5,836 bases of DNA from Humisphaera sp. (lineage in GTDB: Bacteria; Planctomycetota; Phycisphaerae; Tepidisphaerales; Tepidisphaeraceae): the NCBI GenBank assembly GCA_025351525.1, contig JANXVV010000086.1:1-5836 (forward strand), in the 5' to 3' direction. The notes beneath the pieces are model-generated. The model was not told where the DNA came from. It did not search any database and saw nothing but the letters and a program-made list of their open reading frames with translations. Numbering within the stretch: position 1 is the stretch's first letter; each line of letters opens with the position of its first letter. Of this stretch, positions 1-5,835 are shown piece after piece. A program made the translations under genes and the position numbers.

Positions 1-1
1 G

Positions 2-373
2 CGCGAGGCAATCAAGCGTCTGAAAGAAGGGGCGGCTCTGGTGCTTTTCCCCGAAGGATCGCGAACCTTTGACGGCGAGCTTCAACCGATCGCGCCGGGG
101 GTTGGTCTGATTGCGAAAAAGGCGGGGGTTCCGGTGGTGCCCTGCGTGATCGAGGGATCGTTTGACGCCTGGCCGCGCGATCAAAAGATTTTTTGCGCAC
201 ATCCCGTCCGAATGAAATTCGGCCCACCGATGAATTTGGAACATCTGAAGGCGCAGGCGATCGTGCAGGTGATAGATCAGACGTTTCACCGCATGTTGAC
301 GGAGTTGCGCGAGGACATGGTGACTGAATTCGGGCGGGATGTATCGCGAAAATCGCTGCGGAGAAAATCATGA
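2..373 (+). CDS. 1-acyl-sn-glycerol-3-phosphate acyltransferase (PlsC family), 5'-truncated by the window edge
   Basis: The visible 123 codons are the C-terminal part of a PlsC/LPLAT acyltransferase. Enzymes of this family transfer an acyl chain to lysophosphatidic acid at the inner membrane face, giving phosphatidic acid for phospholipid synthesis. Two family motifs are visible. Block III, FPEGSR followed by TFDG (visible residues 16-25, bases 47-76), binds the glycerol phosphate. Block IV is the hydrophobic VPVVP stretch (residues 43-47), followed by a conserved-looking IEGS. The catalytic HX4D block I would lie upstream and is outside the window, so roughly half of a usual 220-250 residue protein is missing. 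The C-terminus is basic (RKSLRRKS). The frame is open from base 2 to the TGA at 371-373, which overlaps the start of the next gene. The broader label 'lysophospholipid acyltransferase' is safe; substrate specificity cannot be read from this fragment. Confidence 0.9.
   Translation, partial: REAIKRLKEGAALVLFPEGSRTFDGELQPIAPGVGLIAKKAGVPVVPCVIEGSFDAWPRDQKIFCAHPVRMKFGPPMNLEHLKAQAIVQVIDQTFHRMLTELREDMVTEFGRDVSRKSLRRKS
360..363 (+). promoter_or_regulatory. Shine-Dalgarno site for the MazG-like gene
   Basis: GGAG lies six bases before the ATG at 370, inside the last codons of the acyltransferase gene. It supports 370 as the true start and fits translational coupling through the ATGA overlap. Confidence 0.6.
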
Positions 374-717
374 GCAGCCTTGAAGACCTCACGCAACAGA
401 TGCTTGAGTTTCGTGATGAACGGCAATGGGCGCAGTTTCATAATCCGAAGGATGTGGCTCTTTCGCTGACGCTTGAAGCGGCGGAGTTGCTGGAACTGAT
501 GCAATGGAAAAGCGGGCCGGAGCTGCTTGAACATCTGAAGGTGAATCGGGAATTGTTGGCGGATGAATTGGCGGATGTGCTGGGGTGGGTACTGGTCCTG
601 GCACACGATCAGGGGATCGATCTGGGGATGGCGGTGAAGGAAAAGTTGATCAAGAACGCGGCGAAATATCCCATCGAAAAGGCGCGGGGCGTGGCGAAGA
701 AATATACGGAATTGTGA
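370..717 (+). CDS. MazG-like nucleotide pyrophosphohydrolase (RS21-C6 / dCTPase-like)
   Basis: A complete 115-residue all-alpha NTP pyrophosphohydrolase. Such enzymes cleave (d)NTPs to (d)NMP and pyrophosphate in the cytoplasm, often removing non-canonical or excess dCTP-like nucleotides. The Mg2+-binding pattern ExxE...ExxD is intact: E36-A-A-E39 in the helix reading LEAAELLELMQWK, and E66-L-A-D69 in DELADVLGWVL. The QWK after the first motif and the LAHDQGIDL segment after the second match the RS21-C6/MazG-like single-domain subgroup rather than two-domain MazG. Length (about 110-120 residues) is normal. The start is set by the ATGA overlap with the acyltransferase stop and by GGAG at 360-363, so the two genes are probably cotranscribed. 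No functional link between lipid acylation and nucleotide clean-up is evident. Substrate preference (dCTP versus others) cannot be decided from sequence alone. Confidence 0.9.
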   Translation: MSSLEDLTQQMLEFRDERQWAQFHNPKDVALSLTLEAAELLELMQWKSGPELLEHLKVNRELLADELADVLGWVLVLAHDQGIDLGMAVKEKLIKNAAKYPIEKARGVAKKYTEL

Positions 718-756
718 AGATTGCCAATTGAGGCGAAATTGAGTCGCATTTGAAAG

Positions 757-778
757 CCCATGGAACTTGTTCCGTGGG
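757..778 (+). terminator. Hairpin in the convergent gap, possible terminator
   Basis: CCCATGGAAC and GTTCCGTGGG flank a TT, giving a ten-pair inverted repeat with one U-G wobble on the plus strand (nine pairs and a four-base loop if the closing pair opens). It lies 40 bases after the MazG-like stop and 48 bases beyond the stop of the convergent minus-strand gene. No U-tract follows on the plus strand. On the minus strand the wobble becomes a C-A mismatch and only a short CTTTC follows. The rest of 718-825 shows nothing I can name. Confidence 0.35.
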
Positions 779-825
779 AGTCCTTGAGTGTGGGATTCGC
801 TTTGAGAGTCTGAATCACGTTGGAA

Positions 826-2292
826 CTATTTAGGTTTCGTCGAAGGTTTGGTCGACGGTTCTCCGAAGTCGACGTCGATGACGGCGCTGTAGTAGCGCCA
901 GCCGCGACCCAGGAATAATTGGTCTTTCAGCATTTCGTCCAAATTCGGTTTGAGCAGCCCATCGAACTTCACCCGGCCATTGATGCTCAATACCACCGGC
1001 CGCGCGAAATCGATCATCCGGTCGTTCAGATAAAACCGCATCGACTCGACATTGTCGGTCTTGGCGTCGATCCGGTTATTCGCGATCGTCGCCTGCAGCG
1101 TCATGCCGTTTTGATTGACCACCATCGAGCCTCCCCCATGGCGGAACAGCAGCTTGCGATCCGGGCCGGGGCGGAGGGCCTGATACATCTGCAACCAATC
1201 CAGCCGATTGAACATGGTGTCCGGGCGGTTCGATTGCAGCGACACTTGTTTCGGATAAAGATCGCGCACACGGGACCGCACTTTCTCATAGGTTCGCTGG
1301 ATGATTTCGGCGGTGGGGGTATGGCCGATGTTGTGCGTTTCCTCGTAGTCCAGATCGTACTTGAAGCGGTGCAGCACATCCGTCAAAGCCCGGGTGAAAT
1401 TAACCTTCACGGCCTGATCGTCCACATCATGCCAGGTGACGACATAGGTGTTCCGCAGATTCATCAGCCTTGTCCGCTGCCAATCCTGGCTGGCGCTGCC
1501 GGCGAACGGATTGAGGGCCGCGAAATAAGTCGTGTAATGCAGCCCGAGATTCCAGACCGCGTGGGCGGACATGTCATAACCGATGAGATCGACTCTGGCC
1601 GGATCGATATTCACACGATGGGTCGCGTGAAACATCGCCTGAATCACGCTGTTCATGCCGGGATAACTCGGTCCCCATCCCTCCGATAGGTTCAGCAACG
1701 GCATCAGCACGACGGCATCGGGATGCCTGGCGAGTTCGTCGGTGATCCACTCGGTATACAGCCGGGCCACGCCATCCGCATCCGGTTTGGGATCGGTCAG
1801 GAACGCGGTGGCGGTGGGCAGCATGATGACAAGAGGCCAAGGGACGGAGCGATCGTAACCCTTGGGAATGCCCAGAAAATAATGCACCTCGTGCGGGCCG
1901 ACACGGTCATTGACGGTGTAGGTGCCCGGCTCGAGCGCCGGCCAATCCATGCGAATGCGGGCCAGGCGGCCCACCTGATTGGCATCGACGCCATAGCTGC
2001 TGATCCACTTAGTGAGTGCCTTGCGGTCCTCGGCGGAATCAGCCGTAAAATACATTTCCAGCAATTTGTGGATTTCGTAATAGCGGTCGGTGAAGGCGGG
2101 GTTATAGTTGGTTCCGAGTTCACGCCGATAAACCGGTTCGAGGGTTTCGCGCGACATCGAGTGTGCCGGCGCGGTGGTAACGGAGCCGATCGAGAATCGG
2201 GTGCCAGGTTGCGAAGCCGGACGGGTTTGGCTGAAGCAGAGCGAGGGAAGAAGGGTGATCGACGCGATCCAGAAGGCGTAAGCGCGTTGCAT
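826..2292 (-). CDS. Secreted alpha/beta-hydrolase-fold protein (PHB-depolymerase/esterase-like) with Asp at the nucleophile position
   Basis: From the ATG at 2292 the protein has 488 residues. It opens with a signal peptide (MQRAY, then hydrophobic FWIASITLLPSLCF, likely cut near residues 21-22), so it is probably exported. A helical N-domain (about 45-115) precedes a hydrolase core: strand PLVIML (153-158), the nucleophile-elbow region LIGYDMSAHAVWN (236-248), an acid region with D291/D292 in WHDVDDQAV, and the histidine region THNIGH with H324. A beta-rich tail (about 384-475, NNRIDAKTDNVESMRFYL and VVLSINGRVKFDG) resembles the C-terminal domain of planctomycete esterase/peptidase-like proteins. 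Oddly, where relatives have G-x-S-x-G the protein reads GYDMS, with D240 (codon 1573-1575) in the Ser position, and the usual LHG oxyanion motif reads LPT (158-160). It may be a pseudoenzyme or use Asp. Longer starts are open to 2304 and 2460, but the latter is translated from the repeat at 2382-2545. No clear Shine-Dalgarno site precedes 2292. Substrate unknown. Confidence 0.75.
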   Translation of the reverse strand: MQRAYAFWIASITLLPSLCFSQTRPASQPGTRFSIGSVTTAPAHSMSRETLEPVYRRELGTNYNPAFTDRYYEIHKLLEMYFTADSAEDRKALTKWISSYGVDANQVGRLARIRMDWPALEPGTYTVNDRVGPHEVHYFLGIPKGYDRSVPWPLVIMLPTATAFLTDPKPDADGVARLYTEWITDELARHPDAVVLMPLLNLSEGWGPSYPGMNSVIQAMFHATHRVNIDPARVDLIGYDMSAHAVWNLGLHYTTYFAALNPFAGSASQDWQRTRLMNLRNTYVVTWHDVDDQAVKVNFTRALTDVLHRFKYDLDYEETHNIGHTPTAEIIQRTYEKVRSRVRDLYPKQVSLQSNRPDTMFNRLDWLQMYQALRPGPDRKLLFRHGGGSMVVNQNGMTLQATIANNRIDAKTDNVESMRFYLNDRMIDFARPVVLSINGRVKFDGLLKPNLDEMLKDQLFLGRGWRYYSAVIDVDFGEPSTKPSTKPK

Positions 2293-2356
2293 GTCGGCTA
2301 GCATAGACCGGAAAAGGTCGATCGAACAGAACACTTTTTGTGCGGTAGAAAACAAT
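2293..2356. promoter_or_regulatory. Divergent spacer between the hydrolase-like and cytochrome genes
   Basis: Sixty-four bases separate the chosen minus-strand start (2292) from the candidate plus-strand ATG (2357), so promoters for both genes may lie here or within the adjacent repeat. I could not identify a convincing -35/-10 pair on either strand. There is a small GACC/GGTC inverted repeat (2306-2309 with 2316-2319). The assignment rests on gene orientation only. Confidence 0.35.
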
Positions 2357-5300
2357 ATGAGCGCGACGATCAAACGGACTTCTTTCCGGTCCCCTCCCCC
2401 TTTGGTAGTCCACGGGGGGAGGGTTAGGGTGAGGGGTCTTGCTTTCATTTCGAAGTTCATCAGGTGCGATCGGTCTAAATGCGAAGAAAATCCCCCTCAC
2501 CCTAACCCTCCCCCCCGGAGTACTGGGGGGGAGGGGACCGGAAAGTTTCTGCTGGTTTGGGGCATGGTCACTATCTGCTTTTCAGTGGGGGCCGCCGAAC
2601 CTTCGCCGGAACAATTGAAATTTTTCGAGTCGAGCGTTCGGCCACTGCTGGTCGAAAACTGTTTTTCATGTCACAGCGCCAAAAAGCAAAAAGGCGGTCT
2701 GCGTCTGGATTCCCTGGCGGCGGTTCTCAAGGGTGGCAAGAATGGCCCGGTGGTCGTCCCCGGCAAACCGGCCGCGTCACCTCTGGTGACGGCGGTCTCC
2801 TACCACGACCCCGATTTGCAGATGCCCCCCGATGAGCAACTTTCCCCCGCGCAGGTCGAGATCCTTTCCGACTGGGTGCGGATGGGTGCCCCCTGGCCGG
2901 CCAATGAAGCAAAAATTCAAGCCCCTTTAGCCAAGCAGAAAAAGCGGCTGATCACCGATGTCGATCGCGGGTTCTGGTCGTTTCAACCGGTCAAGGATTC
3001 ACCCGTTCCGCCGGTGAGGGATGCCGCGTGGTGCCGTAATCCGATCGACCATTTTATCCTGGCGAAGTTACAGACGGAGGGTCTGTCACCGGCGATGGAG
3101 GCGGATCGAATCACGTTCATTCGCCGCGCGACGTTTGATCTGCATGGCTTGCCGCCGACGTCCGAAGAGGTGGATGCTTTTGCGCGCGACACTTCTCCGA
3201 CGGCTTACGAAGCGCTGATCGATCGCCTGCTCGCCAGTCCCCGCTACGGGGAGCAGTGGGCGCGGCATTGGTTGGATCTGGTTCGGTATGCCGAGTCGGA
3301 TGGATTCAAGCAGGATGCCTATCGCGCGAACGCTTGGCCGTATCGCGACTACGTCATCAAATCGTTCAACGAGGATAAGCCATACGATCGCTTTGTCACC
3401 GAGCAATTGGCGGGGGATGAGATCGCGCCGAACGATCCGGCGGTGACCGTCGCCACCGGTTATCTGCGCGGGGGAATCTACGAATACAACAATCGCGATG
3501 TGGCCCGGCAATGGTCGCAGATGCTGGACGATGTGACGGATGTAACCGGCGATGCGCTGCTGGGGTTGAGCATGGGATGCGCGCGGTGTCACGACCATAA
3601 ATTCGACCCGATTTTGCAGGCGGATTATTACCGGCTTCGGTCGTTCTTCGCGCCGATGCTGCCGCGGAACGATCTGCCTCTTGCCACAGTGGCGCAGATC
3701 GAAGCGCACGAAAAGGCGATGGCCGCTTGGGTGACGAAGGCAGGCGAGTCGTATCAGCAATTGCTCTCGTTGGAGAAGCAACCGGGCAAAAGACTGCTTG
3801 CCAGCGCGGCTACAAAATTCCCCGATGAGACCAAAGCCATCCTGCTGAAGCCGGCGGAAGAGCGGTCACCTTACGAGAAGCAGTTGGCCTATCTCGCGCT
3901 GCGGCAGGTTTATGATGCGGCGGAAAATGCTCCACCGAAATTAATCCCGGCGGAAAAAGAAAAGTACGATGCCTTGAAGAAGGAACTCGCCGCGACGGAA
4001 GCCGAGCGACCGAAGCCGTTGCTCAAGGGACTGGTGATGACGGATGTGGGACCAGTCGCGCCGGAGGTGACCATTCCAGGCGATCCGAAGCATCCGATCA
4101 AGCCGGGGTATTTAAAAGTACTCGAAGGAAAGTCGCTCGAACTGCCGTCGATTTTACCCTCAGACCATTCCACCGGTCGTCGCACGGCTCTGGCGAAGTG
4201 GATCACCCAGCCGGGCAATCCACTGACGACGCGCGTCATCACCAATCGCATCTGGCAGTTTCATTTCGGTCGCGGTCTGGTCGCCACCAGCAGCGATTTC
4301 GGTCGGCTCGGCACTCCCGCGACGCACCCCGAATTGCTCGATTGGCTGGCGACGCGATTCGTCGAGAGCGGTTGGAGCATCAAGGCGATGCATCGGATGA
4401 TTCTCACCTCCGCCACCTACCGACAGGCGGCGATTCGGCCCGTGCCGGAAGTGGCGCGATTGCAAGACCCTGAAAACCGATGGCTCTGGCGGATGAACAC
4501 CCGGCGGCTGGATTCGGAGCAGGTGCGCGATGCCATGCTGTCGGCCAGCGGTGAACTGCGGCAGGAGATGGGCGGCCCGTCGGCGGAGCAGACTTCCCCT
4601 CGCCGTGCGATCTACACCAAGGCACTGCGAAACACGCGGGATCCGCTGCTCGATGTGTTCGACGCGCCGGAAGCCTTCGGCAGCATCGCGGTTCGGAATG
4701 TCACGACCACCGCCAATCAGGCACTGCTCATGATTAACGGCGACTGGCCCCTCAAACGGGCGGCGGCGTTTGCAGCGGAGGCTCGGCGGCGCGCGGGTTC
4801 ATCCGATCCGGCGGCGATTGTCGAATCCGCGTATCGGGCGGCGTATGGGCGCTCGCCGCAAGCTCAGGAATTGAGCCGCGCAGTTGCTTTTCTGAAGCAA
4901 CACTCCGACTCCATTGAGAAAAGCGAGCCATCGGCGGACACCGTCAATCCAGCATCGGAAGTTTCAATCGAAGCCCCCGTCACCCAGACCATGCCGCAGC
5001 GCGGCGGGCAGGCGATTCTGATCCGCAACGCCAGCCCAGCCGATATGCTCCGCCTGCCGGAGGCGGGTTCGCTGCTGTCCACTTCGTTTACCGTCGAAGC
5101 CTACGTGCAACTTGAATCACTCTACGAAAATGCGGAGGTGCGGGTGATCGCCTCGCAGTGGGATGGGGATCACGCGCATCCGGGTTGGGCGTTGGGGGTG
5201 ACGTGTGAGAAGTCGAAGTATCAGCCGCGCAATTTGATTTTGCAGATTGCCACCCCCGGCAACGGCAAGGCGGATGGCTACGAAGTCATCCCGTCCGACT

Positions 5301-5809
5301 TCCGAATCGAGCTCCACAAAGCGTACTACGTCGCGGCTTCCGTCAATCTGAAAGAACCCAAAAAAACAGGCGTCACGTTTTATCTGAAAGATCTGACCGA
5401 TATGGATGCACCGCTGAAATCGATCGCGGTGGCTCATCGGCAGACCGGGTCGGTTGAATCGAAAATCCCTCTGATGATCGGCGGACGATTGGGCGGCGGG
5501 GCGGGCAAGTCGCCGCAGGGTTGGGACGGATTGATCGATGAAGTCCGCATCAGCAATTCGGCGCTTCAGGCGGATCAGATATTGTACAACGAGGGGGATG
5601 CCAAAGGTTTGATTTGCGGTCACTGGTTGTTCAAGGAACATCCCGGTTTTTTCAAGGACAGTTCCGGGCAGCAGAAAGATTTGACCCGCCTCGCCAGTCC
5701 TTCGATGGCCGATGCGTATGGCAAACCCCGTTCGCCGAAAGCCGATGCGGCGTTGATCGATTTCTGCCATGTGCTGTTGAATTCAAGTGAGTTTTTGTAC
5801 GTGGATTGA
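2357..5809 (+). CDS. Planctomycete cytochrome c (PSCyt1) / DUF1549 / DUF1553 protein with inserted LamG-like domain
   Basis: Read from ATG 2357 this is 1150 residues. Domains in order: signal-peptide core FLLVWGMVTICFSVGAA (about 64-80); PSCyt1 (about 88-180) with heme motif CFSCH (102-106) and a possible axial Met in QMPP (residue 156); DUF1549/PSCyt2 (about 206-433) with DLHGLPPT, RYGEQWARHWLDL and a second heme motif CARCH followed by DHKFDP (408-417); a charged helical linker (about 445-560); DUF1553/PSD1 from STGRRTALAKW (605) through NPLTTRVITNRIWQFHFGRG, HPELLDWLA and SGWSIKAMHRMILTSATYR; a LamG/ConA-like beta domain (about 908-1113, WDGLIDEVRIS at 1056-1066); and the DUF1553 tail DFCHVLLNSSEFLYVD at the very end. 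Two CxxCH sites imply covalent heme and an extracytoplasmic location. The molecular function of the family is not established; LamG suggests polysaccharide or surface binding. The start is uncertain: 2291 and 2357 read through the repeat, while ATG 2564 leaves only an 11-residue, uncharged leader. The usual DUF1501 partner gene, if present, would lie beyond the window. Confidence 0.9.
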   Translation: MSATIKRTSFRSPPPLVVHGGRVRVRGLAFISKFIRCDRSKCEENPPHPNPPPRSTGGEGTGKFLLVWGMVTICFSVGAAEPSPEQLKFFESSVRPLLVENCFSCHSAKKQKGGLRLDSLAAVLKGGKNGPVVVPGKPAASPLVTAVSYHDPDLQMPPDEQLSPAQVEILSDWVRMGAPWPANEAKIQAPLAKQKKRLITDVDRGFWSFQPVKDSPVPPVRDAAWCRNPIDHFILAKLQTEGLSPAMEADRITFIRRATFDLHGLPPTSEEVDAFARDTSPTAYEALIDRLLASPRYGEQWARHWLDLVRYAESDGFKQDAYRANAWPYRDYVIKSFNEDKPYDRFVTEQLAGDEIAPNDPAVTVATGYLRGGIYEYNNRDVARQWSQMLDDVTDVTGDALLGLSMGCARCHDHKFDPILQADYYRLRSFFAPMLPRNDLPLATVAQIEAHEKAMAAWVTKAGESYQQLLSLEKQPGKRLLASAATKFPDETKAILLKPAEERSPYEKQLAYLALRQVYDAAENAPPKLIPAEKEKYDALKKELAATEAERPKPLLKGLVMTDVGPVAPEVTIPGDPKHPIKPGYLKVLEGKSLELPSILPSDHSTGRRTALAKWITQPGNPLTTRVITNRIWQFHFGRGLVATSSDFGRLGTPATHPELLDWLATRFVESGWSIKAMHRMILTSATYRQAAIRPVPEVARLQDPENRWLWRMNTRRLDSEQVRDAMLSASGELRQEMGGPSAEQTSPRRAIYTKALRNTRDPLLDVFDAPEAFGSIAVRNVTTTANQALLMINGDWPLKRAAAFAAEARRRAGSSDPAAIVESAYRAAYGRSPQAQELSRAVAFLKQHSDSIEKSEPSADTVNPASEVSIEAPVTQTMPQRGGQAILIRNASPADMLRLPEAGSLLSTSFTVEAYVQLESLYENAEVRVIASQWDGDHAHPGWALGVTCEKSKYQPRNLILQIATPGNGKADGYEVIPSDFRIELHKAYYVAASVNLKEPKKTGVTFYLKDLTDMDAPLKSIAVAHRQTGSVESKIPLMIGGRLGGGAGKSPQGWDGLIDEVRISNSALQADQILYNEGDAKGLICGHWLFKEHPGFFKDSSGQQKDLTRLASPSMADAYGKPRSPKADAALIDFCHVLLNSSEFLYVD
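2414..2436 (+). other. Putative G-quadruplex motif, plus strand
   Basis: Four G-tracts (6, 3, 3 and 4 G) separated by A, TTA and TGA meet the standard G3+/N1-7 pattern. The core resembles the vertebrate telomere unit but occurs only once here, inside the left arm of the palindrome. Folding is predicted, not shown. Confidence 0.55.
2492..2516 (-). other. Putative G-quadruplex motif, minus strand
   Basis: The C-tracts on the plus strand (5, 3, 3 and 7 C, with spacers TCA, TAA and T) give a four-tract G-quadruplex pattern on the minus strand. It is the inverted copy of the motif at 2414-2436, so each DNA strand carries one. Confidence 0.55.
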
Positions 5810-5819
5810 TCGATATAGC

Positions 5820-5835
5820 CCGGCGTTTACGCCGG
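5820..5835 (+). terminator. Perfect hairpin after the cytochrome gene: terminator or short dispersed repeat
   Basis: CCGGCG and CGCCGG form a six-pair stem around a TTTA loop, 10 bases after the stop codon at 5807-5809. The window ends one base later, so a U-tract cannot be checked. The form 'agcccggcgtttacgccggt' also resembles short palindromes scattered between genes in planctomycetes and other bacteria, so a REP-type repeat is equally possible. Confidence 0.4.

Larger units (their letters stand above)
2382..2545. repeat. Compound palindromic repeat (REP/BIME- or MITE-like)
   Basis: Two nested, perfect inverted-repeat pairs. The outer pair is CTTTCCGGTCCCCTCCCCC at 2382-2400 and its complement at 2527-2545 (19 bases). 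The inner pair is a G-rich 23-mer at 2414-2436 (key core GGGTTAGGGTGAGGGG) and its complement at 2493-2515. The centre (2437-2492) is 56 bases of unique-looking sequence. Each half can also fold alone: 2392-2400 pairs with 2415-2423, and 2506-2516 pairs with 2525-2535 (11 pairs, 8-base loop). The element can therefore form one long stem or two separate hairpins. Translated, the arms give the peptide strings PHPNPPP and LTLTLPP, which I recognise as typical spurious translations of dispersed intergenic repeats in many bacteria. No transposase gene is present. Non-autonomous mobility is inference. Confidence 0.85.

Noticed and set aside
919..1689. 256-residue open frame on the plus strand
   Set aside because: It lies wholly antisense to the hydrolase-like gene, has low-complexity His/Arg/Ile-rich composition and no recognisable domain.
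2230..2260. Lipoprotein signal (cysteine in LPSLC of the hydrolase-like protein)
   Set aside because: The residues before Cys are P-S-L, which do not fit the lipobox pattern with a small residue at -1; an ordinary signal peptide is more likely.
2291..2356. Start of the cytochrome gene at ATG 2291
   Set aside because: It would overlap the opposite gene's start codon and adds 22 residues with no signal-peptide character. ATG 2357 is preferred, though uncertain.
2421..2429. Telomere-like GGGTTAGGG
   Set aside because: Only one unit, within the arm of an inverted repeat; no tandem array and no sign of a replicon end.
2293..2460. N-terminal extension of the minus-strand hydrolase-like protein to ATG 2460 (or to ATG 2304)
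   Set aside because: The extension to 2460 translates one arm of the palindromic repeat (LTLTLPP) and places the signal peptide after 56 unrelated residues. ATG 2304 adds only MLAD with no ribosome-binding site, so 2292 gives the cleanest signal peptide.
2382..2545. CRISPR or tandem-repeat array
   Set aside because: Repeats are inverted pairs, not regularly spaced direct repeats, and no cas genes are present.
3086..3781. 231-residue open frame on the minus strand
   Set aside because: Antisense to the DUF1549 region, where the coding strand shows clear domain motifs; typical shadow frame in GC-rich DNA.
5117..5770. 217-residue open frame on the minus strand
   Set aside because: Antisense to the LamG region and lacking any recognisable motif or ribosome-binding site.
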